A program made the position numbers and the translations under genes. 34,237 nt of DNA from Lachnospiraceae bacterium (GTDB taxonomy: Bacteria; Bacillota; Clostridia; Lachnospirales; Lachnospiraceae), in assembly GCA_030524705.1 (NCBI GenBank), contig JAUNGD010000038.1:1-34237 (forward strand), in the 5' to 3' direction. This document shows positions 1-6,370 of this stretch, in pieces. A model generated the notes under the pieces. That model was given only the letters and a program-made list of their open reading frames with translations, made no database searches and was not told where the DNA came from. Position 1 is the stretch's first letter; every line of letters begins with the position of its first letter.

Positions 1-2
1 GG

Positions 3-437
3 GCTATTTTAATTCAAGATTCCTCCATCAGGAGGAATTTCCTATTATACAAAAATACAGGCTGCCACAGCTCCCTGCATCCCGCCGCTTCCTCTCCGGT
101 CAGCGACGGTCACGGGAATACCTCATCCGCCAGGGACTGCGGCATACTTCTGGAAAATATTTACAATGGCAAATGCGTATCCGCAAAATATTCAAAGGAG
201 ATGCTGGATCTGCTTCTTCGCCAGACAAGGCGCTGGAAAATCCCCTCCGGCATTCCCTCCGGCGTCAAGGTAGCCAACAAGACCGGAGAGACCAGCAGTG
301 TTCAGCATGATATGGCTATCGTTTACGGCCCGAAAACGAAATACGTCATCTGTGTATTTTCCTCCGGCTGCGGTGAATCCTCGGCAATTTCGGGCATACG
401 CAGCATCTCCAAAAAAGTATATAATTACCTGAATTAA
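3..437 (+). CDS. Class A beta-lactamase-like serine hydrolase, C-terminal part (5' end outside window)
   Basis: The reading frame is open from the first base of the window, so only the C-terminal ~144 residues are visible. They contain a KTGE motif followed by a strand of the type HDMAIVYGP and KYVICVFSSG. This is the KTG box and following beta-strands of the penicillin-recognising serine hydrolase fold (class A beta-lactamase/transpeptidase-like, PF13354 type). The catalytic SxxK and SDN motifs would lie upstream and cannot be seen, so neither activity nor substrate can be judged. An internal ATG at 201 is not a credible start, because homologous-looking sequence (for example an NTSSARDCGILLENIYNGK stretch) continues upstream of it. 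In family members this region precedes a C-terminal helix, which fits the ending here. Beta-lactamase versus cell-wall-related hydrolase is unresolved. Confidence 0.75.
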   Translation, partial: AILIQDSSIRRNFLLYKNTGCHSSLHPAASSPVSDGHGNTSSARDCGILLENIYNGKCVSAKYSKEMLDLLLRQTRRWKIPSGIPSGVKVANKTGETSSVQHDMAIVYGPKTKYVICVFSSGCGESSAISGIRSISKKVYNYLN

Positions 438-452
438 TTAAGCTTAAAAAAT

Positions 453-477
453 ACAGCCTGCTTTTCCGGCAGGCTGT
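453..477. terminator. Hairpin after the serine hydrolase gene
   Basis: A perfect 9-bp stem (ACAGCCTGC / GCAGGCTGT) with a 7-nt loop lies 16 bases past the hydrolase stop. It is flanked by A6 on the left, so the T-tract belongs to the minus strand. As a plus-strand terminator it lacks a U-run. It may instead stop antisense transcription or protect the 3' end of the upstream mRNA. Confidence 0.4.
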
Positions 478-498
478 AAGAACGGAAAGGTAACAAAA

Positions 499-984
499 AT
501 GGCAAAAGCAAAAGAAATCAAAACAAATGCCATGCGGATTCTTGACCGCATGAAAATCCCCTATATGACTCACACCTACGAATGCGATGAATTTACCGAC
601 GGCAAGCAGACTGCGGATCTTCTGGGCTTTCCTCACGAGATCATGTTCAAAACTCTTGTGACCGTCAGCCCGAACAAATCCTACTTCGTCTTTGTGATTC
701 CCATTGACGACGAACTGGATCTGAAAAAAGCGGCCCGGACCGCCTCTGCCAAATCCCTCTCCATGATACATGTCAAGGAGATCAACGCAGTGACCGGATA
801 TATCCGGGGCGGCTGCACCGCCATCGGTATGAAAAAGAATTATCCGGTGTTTATGCACGAATCAGCCCTCTCCCAGCCGCATATCATTGTCAGCGGCGGC
901 AAAATCGGCGCACAGATCGAGTTGACGCCCCGGGACTACGAGAAGGCCTGCGGCGCATGCTTCTGTGACTTAATAAAAGAATAA
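499..984 (+). CDS. ybaK: YbaK/EbsC-family Cys-tRNA(Pro) deacylase
   Basis: A 161-residue single-domain protein matching the YbaK/aminoacyl-tRNA editing fold. In this family it hydrolyses Cys-tRNA(Pro) mischarged by prolyl-tRNA synthetase, acting in trans in the cytoplasm. The sequence shows the expected N-terminal NAMRILDRMKIPY segment, the MFKTLV core with the conserved lysine near residue 50, and a GYIRGGCTAIGMKK loop around residues 113-126. The GGKIGAQIELTP strand near the C-terminus is also as expected. The length is typical of stand-alone YbaK. The ATG at 499 is preceded by a GGAAAGG ribosome-binding site. It follows a hairpin after the hydrolase gene and ends at a strong bidirectional terminator, so it is probably expressed on its own. 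The exact tRNA specificity (YbaK versus ProX/YeaK-like) is inferred from family resemblance. Confidence 0.9.
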   Translation: MAKAKEIKTNAMRILDRMKIPYMTHTYECDEFTDGKQTADLLGFPHEIMFKTLVTVSPNKSYFVFVIPIDDELDLKKAARTASAKSLSMIHVKEINAVTGYIRGGCTAIGMKKNYPVFMHESALSQPHIIVSGGKIGAQIELTPRDYEKACGACFCDLIKE

Positions 985-1004
985 ACCGAAATGCCACACA
1001 ATCT

Positions 1005-1050
1005 AAAATATCTCAGAGCGGCCCTCACAGACCCTTCTCTGAGATATTTT
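1005..1050. terminator. Bidirectional terminator between ybaK and mntP
   Basis: A 14-bp perfect inverted repeat (AAAATATCTCAGAG / CTCTGAGATATTTT) with an 18-nt loop. A-rich and T-rich ends on both sides let it serve both converging genes. Confidence 0.9.
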
Positions 1051-1071
1051 AAATTGATACGGCTGCTTCTT

Positions 1072-1635
1072 TTAGAATACTCCTAAATGCTCCAGCAGAA
1101 TCTTCACTCCCAGTAAAATAAGGATCAGCCCTCCGGCAAACTCTGCCTTTGACTTGTATTTTGCTCCGAACAGATTGCCGATCTTCGCCCCAAGAGTAGA
1201 CAACGCAAAAGTGATAAGACCGATAAAGAGCACCGCCGCCACAATGTTGGTATCCGGCAGAAAGGCAAAGGTAATCCCCACCGCCAAAGCATCAATACTG
1301 GTGGCCACGGCCAGCAGGAACATCGTTTTCACGTCCAGGGAATCGTCCTCCGGGCAGTCCTCCTTTGACAGGGCCTCTCTTATCATATTTCCTCCGATGA
1401 CTGCCAGAAGCACAAAAGCGATCCAGTGATCCACCGCGGTAATATACCCCCGGAACTGGTATCCGAGCAGGTATCCGATCGCCGGCATCAACGCCTGAAA
1501 TCCTCCGAACCATATGCCGCAGACCGCAGCCTTTTTGAAGCTGCATTTTTCCATGGCAAGGCCCTTACAGACAGAAACCGCAAATGCATCCATCGACAAT
1601 CCCACCGCCAAAATAAACAATTCAATAATTCCCAT
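1072..1635 (-). CDS. mntP: Manganese efflux pump MntP
   Basis: A 187-residue, six-helix membrane protein of the MntP (DUF204/YebN) family, which exports Mn2+ from the cytoplasm. It consists of two similar halves, each with a conserved acidic motif: [10 protein letters not shown] (Asp16) and TSIDALAVG (about Asp115). These correspond to the aspartates known to be essential in E. coli Mnt[10 protein letters not shown] acidic loop joins the halves. The frame stays open upstream to 1833, but that stretch is a palindromic leader. The ATG at 1635 has an AAAGGAG site 8 bases before it and gives the family-standard MGIIEL start. The gene sits downstream of a yybP-ykoY manganese riboswitch, which supports both the function and Mn2+-induced expression. 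Transcription ends at the terminator shared with ybaK. Confidence 0.95.
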   Translation of the reverse strand: MGIIELFILAVGLSMDAFAVSVCKGLAMEKCSFKKAAVCGIWFGGFQALMPAIGYLLGYQFRGYITAVDHWIAFVLLAVIGGNMIREALSKEDCPEDDSLDVKTMFLLAVATSIDALAVGITFAFLPDTNIVAAVLFIGLITFALSTLGAKIGNLFGAKYKSKAEFAGGLILILLGVKILLEHLGVF

Positions 1636-1663
1636 ACTCTTTTCTCCTTTACTGTAATACATG

Positions 1664-1720
1664 AAAAAGTGTGCTTCGCACACCCTCGCGCCTTCATTTT
1701 CTTTCAGAAAGCACACTTTT
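1664..1720 (-). repeat. Terminator-like palindrome just upstream of mntP
   Basis: Reading the minus strand, AAAAGTGTGCT at 1720-1710 pairs with AGCACACTTTT at 1675-1665, followed by T's. This is the geometry of an intrinsic terminator, only ~30 bases before the mntP start. An alternative local hairpin GTGTGC-TTC-GCACAC (1669-1683) overlaps one arm. A related GTGTGCTTTGCACA sequence recurs near 26771, suggesting a dispersed repeat family. Confidence 0.6.
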
Positions 1721-1906
1721 GCCGCGCCATTGCTGAGTGCCAGTGGCACTCGTTTAGCAACGACCGTAGCGGAGCGAAGACAGCGTATTGCGCAGCAATA
1801 AAATACATCTCGCACCCGTGCGCATCGCTGCACGAAGTGCTTTTTATGTCATGTAGAAAGAACTTTCACGCTTTAGCGTGACAAGGTCTTTCCTATGACA
1901 TAAAAA
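1721..1906. repeat. Palindrome-rich non-coding block in the mntP leader
   Basis: No convincing gene occurs here, but inverted repeats follow one another: TTGCT..AGCAA enclosing GAGTGCC-AGT-GGCACTC (1730-1760), TATTG/CAATA (1786-1800), GCAC-GAA-GTGC (1830-1840), and a large 12-bp-armed palindrome TTTTTATGTCAT / ATGACATAAAAA (1841-1906). The last encloses a TCACGC-TTTA-GCGTGA hairpin. The block separates the riboswitch terminator from mntP and looks like an inserted REP/MITE-type element. That origin is inference. Confidence 0.6.
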
Positions 1907-1951
1907 ACGAGACTGCACGTACAGCCTGAATCAGGCTGCACATGAGTCTCG
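1902..1951 (-). terminator. Riboswitch-controlled terminator of mntP
   Basis: On the minus strand CGAGACT (1951-1945) pairs with AGTCTCG (1914-1908). The stem is extended through CATGTG/TACGTG and CAGCCTG/CAGGCTG, then followed by a T6 run at 1907-1902. The 5' arm includes the CTCATG that also pairs as the 3' strand of the aptamer P1 helix, so the two folds are mutually exclusive. Confidence 0.85.
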
Positions 1952-2043
1952 CTATTTAAGACAAGCCAGACCGTCCGGTCAGTGTGTTGACTTGTCACAT
2001 GAACTATGTCATGCTAACTACTCCCTCACGGGTATTTCGCTGT
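1941..2043 (-). ncRNA. yybP-ykoY manganese riboswitch aptamer
   Basis: The minus strand carries the GGGAGTAG element (2025-2018), a GACAAG/CTTGTC helix containing a TCAACAC internal loop and a GACCG-GAC-GGTC hairpin, and a closing GCGAGA. These are the two conserved, metal-binding loop regions of the yybP-ykoY family, in the right order. A P1 helix can be drawn as CGTGAG (2030-2025) with CTCATG (1946-1941). The usual GCAAGACC at the 3' side is GCGAGACT here. The element precedes mntP, its classic target. In this family Mn2+ stabilises the aptamer; here that would withhold CTCATG from the terminator and turn expression on. Confidence 0.88.
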
Positions 2044-2049
2044 TGCTAA

Positions 2050-2078
2050 ATATTATCATTCTAATGCATCTTTGTCAA
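2050..2078 (-). promoter_or_regulatory. Sigma-A-type promoter of the mntP riboswitch transcript
   Basis: TTGACA (2078-2073), a 17-bp spacer and TAATAT (2055-2050) on the minus strand place the RNA start just before the riboswitch, only 11 bases after the stop codon of the upstream symporter gene. Confidence 0.85.
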
Positions 2079-2088
2079 CCGCTTTTTT

Positions 2089-3636
2089 CTATTTGCAGCG
2101 CTTTCCTGCCCTCTCGTCCCAGAATGTACAGTCCTGCCGCCCGATCACCTCGGAGGTAAACGGAGTACCGTCATTTTTCTTATAATGTCTCGTCGCCCGG
2201 AACACGTATCTCGCTCCAACGTATACGATCGGAACATTGAAGAACACGATCAGGATATTTCCTAGATCAGAAAACGCCCACAGGTTGCCAAGCTCCAGCC
2301 CCGCAATGTTGCAGAGAATTCCGAAGGCCGCCACAAACAACGCGATGCAGCGGACGATGTTGATGCAGACAGCGTCCTTGCGGATACGGTTTGCCGCAAT
2401 TTCTGAAAAGCTGATCATTCCCAGCAGGCACGTAAACGCAAACAGGCAGAAGCAGAGTGTGACAAGGAAGGTCATCACTGCATTAAAGGCGGTTCCCGGA
2501 GTCAGCACCGCAATGGATTCTGTGAACTTCGGAAGCTTATCCAGCGCCGCCCAGGCCTGCGCCTCCGCTCCGGTCCAGCAATGCGCCATAACCACGACAA
2601 ATCCTGTCAGAGTACAGATCACGATGGTGTCCAGAAAAACACCGATGGAGGCCAGCATACCCTGCTCACAGGGATGCTTTGCATCCGAAGCGGCTGCCGA
2701 CATGGTGATCGTGCCCTGTCCGGCCTCATTGGACATCAGGCCCCTTTTAACGCCCTGGGCCAGCACCGTTCCGAATACGCCGCCGAAGAATGCCTCTGAT
2801 TTGAAAGCGCCGCCGAATACCGCCGTAAAGAAATACGGAATGCGTCCCAGATTCAGCAGAACTAATATCACAACCACCAGGATATACAGCCCGGCCATGA
2901 CCGGAACCAGCTTATCCGTCCATTTTGTTACCTTGCGGATGCCGCCGAAGGCAATAACCGCGGTCAGAATAATAATGAAAGTGCCTACAATATAATAAAA
3001 GGCGGAATTTGTCGCTATCGCGGTTCCAGTAACGATCTCCGCCATCTGTCCAATGGATGACACCACATTGAATCCCTGTGCCGGAAGACAACAAAGCGCG
3101 TACAGAATATACAGCAGCGACAGGAAAACTCCGACCCAAACCTTATTCCCCAGCAGCTTTCTTCCATAGAACGGAAGTCCGCCCACAAACTCATCGTCCT
3201 TCTTCTCTTTGAAAATCTGCGCCAGCACACCCTCCATATAGGCTACCGCCATTCCGAAAAATGCGGAAATCCACATCCAGAACAACGCCCCGGGGCCACC
3301 CACCGCGATGGCTCCCGTAACGCCGATGATATTTCCCGGTCCGACCCGCATCGCCGAGCTCAAAAGAAACGCCGTCAGCGGAGAAATCCCCGTCTCAACG
3401 GCACGCTTTTCCGTCAGGATCCCGACGCCCTTTTTGAAATGCGTCACCTGCATAAATCCCAGTTTAAAGCTGAAAAAAATACCGGAGCCAAGGAGCAGAA
3501 TGATGGCCAGAGAAAAATTTCCCAGCAGCGGGATTCTGCTGTACCATTCAAAGTTGGTGGGAAAATCCCACAAAAAATCTGACAAAGGCCCGATAAAAGC
3601 AAAAACACTGTTAATAGCTTCAAATACTGACTGCAT
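2089..3636 (-). CDS. AGCS-family alanine/glycine:cation symporter
   Basis: A 515-residue polytopic membrane protein of the alanine-or-glycine:cation symporter family (AGCS; DagA/AlsT type), which imports a small neutral amino acid with Na+ or H+. Family signatures include AFLLSSAMRVGPGNIIGVTGAI in the first third (the usual motif reads GTGNI or GVGNI), the GGPGALFWMW helix, and GVKRGLMSNEAGQGT with the conserved SNEAG stretch. Roughly eleven hydrophobic segments are visible. The ATG at 3636 has a GGGGGGAGG site upstream; the open frame extends 13 codons further but without one. A consensus-like promoter lies at 3690-3718. The amino acid carried cannot be decided from sequence alone. No clear terminator separates it from the mntP promoter. 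Confidence 0.9.
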   Translation of the reverse strand: MQSVFEAINSVFAFIGPLSDFLWDFPTNFEWYSRIPLLGNFSLAIILLLGSGIFFSFKLGFMQVTHFKKGVGILTEKRAVETGISPLTAFLLSSAMRVGPGNIIGVTGAIAVGGPGALFWMWISAFFGMAVAYMEGVLAQIFKEKKDDEFVGGLPFYGRKLLGNKVWVGVFLSLLYILYALCCLPAQGFNVVSSIGQMAEIVTGTAIATNSAFYYIVGTFIIILTAVIAFGGIRKVTKWTDKLVPVMAGLYILVVVILVLLNLGRIPYFFTAVFGGAFKSEAFFGGVFGTVLAQGVKRGLMSNEAGQGTITMSAAASDAKHPCEQGMLASIGVFLDTIVICTLTGFVVVMAHCWTGAEAQAWAALDKLPKFTESIAVLTPGTAFNAVMTFLVTLCFCLFAFTCLLGMISFSEIAANRIRKDAVCINIVRCIALFVAAFGILCNIAGLELGNLWAFSDLGNILIVFFNVPIVYVGARYVFRATRHYKKNDGTPFTSEVIGRQDCTFWDERAGKRCK

Positions 3637-3689
3637 AAAAGCCCTCCCCCCTTTTGACAAATACCGCTGCGGCATCTGCCGTTTTTCTC

Positions 3690-3718
3690 AGTGTACCATA
3701 CCTGCAAATGCTTATCAA
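3690..3718 (-). promoter_or_regulatory. Promoter of the AGCS symporter gene
   Basis: TTGATA (3718-3713), a 17-bp spacer and TACACT (3695-3690) on the minus strand. The divergent marR promoter begins only 8 bases away, so the two share a short regulatory region. Confidence 0.7.
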
Positions 3719-3725
3719 ACATTTC

Positions 3726-3754
3726 TTGACAATCGGCCGTTGCGGCTGTATATT
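3726..3754 (+). promoter_or_regulatory. Promoter of the marR-tauE operon
   Basis: A perfect TTGACA (3726-3731), a 17-bp spacer and TATATT (3749-3754). The expected start point near 3761 falls inside the adjacent inverted repeat. Confidence 0.85.
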
Positions 3755-3755
3755 T

Positions 3756-3775
3756 ATAGTTATGTTTATAACTAT
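3756..3775. promoter_or_regulatory. Probable MarR operator
   Basis: A perfect inverted repeat ATAGTTAT-GTTT-ATAACTAT begins one base after the -10 box and covers the predicted start point, 50 bases before the marR ATG. The size and A/T-rich symmetry fit MarR-family operators, so autorepression is the simplest reading. Confidence 0.65.
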
Positions 3776-3825
3776 TATTTTTATAATCTTTTTACCTGTA
3801 AAAATTACATGAAAAGAGGTACGCT

Positions 3826-4305
3826 ATGAAACTGCGCACAGAATATCTTTCCTATATAATGCTTCACAGAAAAGCATACCGCGCTGCTTTGCTTCCCGTG
3901 TGCAGCAAATATCAGCTTTCTCAGACTGAGGCGGACATCCTGCTTTTCCTGAAAAATAACCCGCAGTACGATACCGCCACCGATATTGCCGCAGTCCGCG
4001 GCCTGTCAAAGCCGAACATTTCCACCGCGCTGGAGCGGCTGAGACGACGGGACATCCTTCATATAGAAAGGGATTCCCGCAGCCGCCGCACCAACCGGAT
4101 CACGCTTCTTGAGGAGGGACAGCGCATCGCCGGGGAGCTCTGCATCTGTCAGAGCAATTATTTTACCGGAATGCTGGCGGGGATTTCTGATGAGGAAATA
4201 CAGACAGTAAGCGATTTCTTTCAGAAGACAAATCAAAATATTGCAACTATGCTGAAACAGCCAAAAAATACAATGAAACAGGAGGAAAACAAATATGCTG
4301 ACTAA
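3826..4305 (+). CDS. MarR-family transcriptional regulator
   Basis: A 159-residue winged-helix protein. The recognition region lies around residues 48-75 (TATDIAAVRGLSKPNISTALERLRRRD), followed by a wing rich in arginine (RDSRSRRTNRITLLEEG, about residues 82-98), as in MarR regulators. These normally act as dimeric repressors released by a small ligand or by oxidation. The ATG at 3826 follows an AAGAGG site. It overlaps the next gene by 11 bases, so the regulator and the TauE-type exporter are co-translated and probably functionally linked. A promoter and a 20-bp palindrome lie directly upstream. Two cysteines in CICQ (about residues 106-108) might sense redox state, but that is speculation. 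The ligand is unknown. Confidence 0.9.
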   Translation: MKLRTEYLSYIMLHRKAYRAALLPVCSKYQLSQTEADILLFLKNNPQYDTATDIAAVRGLSKPNISTALERLRRRDILHIERDSRSRRTNRITLLEEGQRIAGELCICQSNYFTGMLAGISDEEIQTVSDFFQKTNQNIATMLKQPKNTMKQEENKYAD

Positions 4306-5065
4306 ATTTATTGTTTGCTTTATCGCCGGGATCGGAGCCGGTCTGGGAACCGGATTCGCCGGTATGAGCGCCGCCGCCGTGATCAGCCCCATGCTCATCA
4401 CCTTTCTCGGCATGGCGCCCTACGAGGCCGTTGGTATCGCTCTTGCAAGCGATGTACTGGCAAGCGCCGTTTCTGCTTACACCTACGGCAAAAATAAAAA
4501 TCTCGACATCAAAAACGGCCTGGTGATGATGGCCGCCGTCCTTGTTTTTACCGTAGTGGGCAGCTTCGTATCCAGCCGGGTTCCCAGCGGCACCATGGGT
4601 AATTTTTCCACCTTTATGACACTTCTGCTGGGTATTAAATTCATCGTCCGCCCTGTTATGACCACAAAGGAGGCTATGAATGCCGACGATCCGAAAACAC
4701 GGTACGTCAAAGCGGCTCTCAGCGGCTGCGTCGTGGGATTTATCTGCGGATTTATCGGAGCCGGAGGCGGTATGATGATGCTCCTTCTCCTGACCAGCGT
4801 ATTGGGCTACGAGCTGAAGACCGCAGTAGGCACCAGCGTATTTATTATGACCTTCACCGCCTTTACCGGCGCTGCCAGCCACTTTATGATCGGCGGCAAG
4901 CCGGATATGGTTTCTTTTATTTTCTGCATCCTGAGTACGCTGCTGTGGGCAAGAATCGCCGCCCGCTTTGCAAACAAGGCAGAACCAAAGACGCTGAACC
5001 GTGCTGTGGGTGTTGTATTAGTCATACTTGGGGTTTCCATCCTCACTGTAAATTTCCTTTCCTAA
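4295..5065 (+). CDS. TauE/SafE-family sulfite/organosulfur exporter-type permease
   Basis: A 256-residue membrane protein with about eight hydrophobic segments in two repeated halves. Each half begins with a glycine-rich helix: GIGAGLGTGFAGMSAAAVISPML near the N-terminus and GFICGFIGAGGGMMMLLLLTSVLGY after residue 140. This is the TauE/SafE (PF01925) pattern; members are linked to export of sulfite, sulfoacetate or related anions, but most are uncharacterised. The ATG is preceded by CAGGAGG and overlaps the marR end, indicating translational coupling and control by that regulator. A terminator pair follows. The substrate cannot be assigned; the MarR partner suggests inducible detoxifying export. 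Confidence 0.88.
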   Translation: MLTKFIVCFIAGIGAGLGTGFAGMSAAAVISPMLITFLGMAPYEAVGIALASDVLASAVSAYTYGKNKNLDIKNGLVMMAAVLVFTVVGSFVSSRVPSGTMGNFSTFMTLLLGIKFIVRPVMTTKEAMNADDPKTRYVKAALSGCVVGFICGFIGAGGGMMMLLLLTSVLGYELKTAVGTSVFIMTFTAFTGAASHFMIGGKPDMVSFIFCILSTLLWARIAARFANKAEPKTLNRAVGVVLVILGVSILTVNFLS

Positions 5066-5075
5066 AAACGGGCCA

Positions 5076-5172
5076 GAGGAGGCAGGCGGCACAGCCCGCT
5101 GCCTCCTCCCACAGCAAAACAGTCCCACCAGACAGCAAGATCAGCTTCTTGACTGCCCCCGGGACTGTTTTT
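5076..5172. terminator. Two hairpins between converging tauE-type and AI-2E genes
   Basis: The first hairpin pairs GAGGAGGCAG (5076-5085) with CTGCCTCCTC (5099-5108). The second pairs AAAACAGTCCC (5116-5126) with GGGACTGTTTT (5161-5171) and has a T-run on the plus strand and an A-run giving T's on the minus strand. It can terminate both converging transcripts. Confidence 0.85.
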
Positions 5173-5174
5173 AT

Positions 5175-6317
5175 TTACGCTTCATTCTTTTTCCACAACA
5201 TGCGGTGGTTCTGAACTCTTTCATTGACATCCTTTCGGATCCATTTATACAAGGTCGCCGTCAGCGGCACGCCCAGCAGCATCCCCGGCACGCCCAACAG
5301 ACCGCCGCCCACCGTTACGGCTGCCAGCACCCAGATACCCGGAAGCCCGATAGAGCCCCCAACGACCCGAGGATAAATCACATTTCCCTCCACCTGCTGA
5401 AGGATCGCAAGGAAGATCAGGAAAATCAGGGCCTTCAGCGGGCTAATGGTCAGAATCATAAAGGCTCCGGCGATCGCGCCGATGTACGCGCCCATGACCG
5501 GAATCAATGCGGACACTCCGACGATCACTCCTGTCATCAGAGCATACGGAAGCCGCAGGATAAACATTCCCACGCCGCAGAGCGTTCCCAGAATGAACGC
5601 CTCCAGAACCTGCCCGCTGATGAAGCTCGTAAACGTTTCATTCGCCAGATGCAGAAATTCCTCCGCCTTGCTGCGCCATCTCTGGGGCAGATATACACTG
5701 GCCGCCTTTTTAAACTGCCGTTTCAGATTTTCCTTCTGGAACAGCATATAGATCGAAAATATAACCGCCACAACTCCCGTGATCGTAAAGGAAGCGATCA
5801 GATTGGCAACAGAAAAGGCCGATGTGAAAATACTGCCGATCCCTTTTGACAGAACGCCGCTCAGTTTATTATACAGGTCGTTCCAGTCAATCTTCAGGCC
5901 GTTGACCAGCTCCTGGATCTCCAGGAATCCGGCGTTCTCTGCCTGACCGGACAGCCATTTCTGGAACCGGAGGAACGCCTTCGGTATGTCCTTCGTCAGC
6001 ACATAAATCGAATCGCCCATAGCCGGGATCACCAGAAGGATCAAAAATACTGCGATAAACAGCACGATAAAAATACTGGCAAACACGCACACCGGACGTC
6101 TCGTCCTGTCCACCCAGGGCTCCTTTTTCCGGGGAAAATAGATTTTTTCCAGCTTTCCCATCAGAATATTCAGGATATAAGCGATGGCAAATCCCATCCA
6201 CAGCGGTTTCAGTGTGTTAAACAGCAGCGCCAGCAGCCCGAATACGGTGTCTGAATATTTGACGCACAGGCATGAAGCTATGGCTATCACTGCAAATTTT
6301 ATCCAATTTTTATTCAC
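5175..6317 (-). CDS. AI-2E family (PF01594) membrane transporter
   Basis: A 380-residue polytopic protein with hydrophobic segments at the N-terminus, a soluble, amphipathic central part (around residues 90-190), and a C-terminal membrane block. The C-terminal block contains the conserved GVSALIPVMGAYIGAIAGA and PGMLLGVPLTATLYKW segments. These are hallmarks of the PF01594 family (PerM/YtvI/TqsA). Members have been linked to autoinducer-2 export, sporulation (YtvI) and Na+/H+ exchange, so the family name does not fix the substrate. The start is GTG at 6317, with AGAGGT six bases upstream and the natural VNKNWIKF beginning. It lies 53 bases downstream of rarA on the same strand and could be co-transcribed with it. 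It ends at the terminator shared with the exporter gene. Confidence 0.9.
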   Translation of the reverse strand: MNKNWIKFAVIAIASCLCVKYSDTVFGLLALLFNTLKPLWMGFAIAYILNILMGKLEKIYFPRKKEPWVDRTRRPVCVFASIFIVLFIAVFLILLVIPAMGDSIYVLTKDIPKAFLRFQKWLSGQAENAGFLEIQELVNGLKIDWNDLYNKLSGVLSKGIGSIFTSAFSVANLIASFTITGVVAVIFSIYMLFQKENLKRQFKKAASVYLPQRWRSKAEEFLHLANETFTSFISGQVLEAFILGTLCGVGMFILRLPYALMTGVIVGVSALIPVMGAYIGAIAGAFMILTISPLKALIFLIFLAILQQVEGNVIYPRVVGGSIGLPGIWVLAAVTVGGGLLGVPGMLLGVPLTATLYKWIRKDVNERVQNHRMLWKKNEA

Positions 6318-6370
6318 GTTACTACCTCTCTTTTTGTGTCTCCGCTTTCATTCACGGCCCCGTCTTGTTT

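Noticed and set aside
1636-1833. N-terminal extension of mntP
   Set aside because: The residues come from palindromic leader DNA and match nothing; the ATG at 1635 has a proper site and the family start.
4247-4882. Minus-strand frame opposite the TauE-type gene
   Set aside because: His/Gly/Lys-rich antisense composition with no family features; the plus-strand membrane protein is clear.
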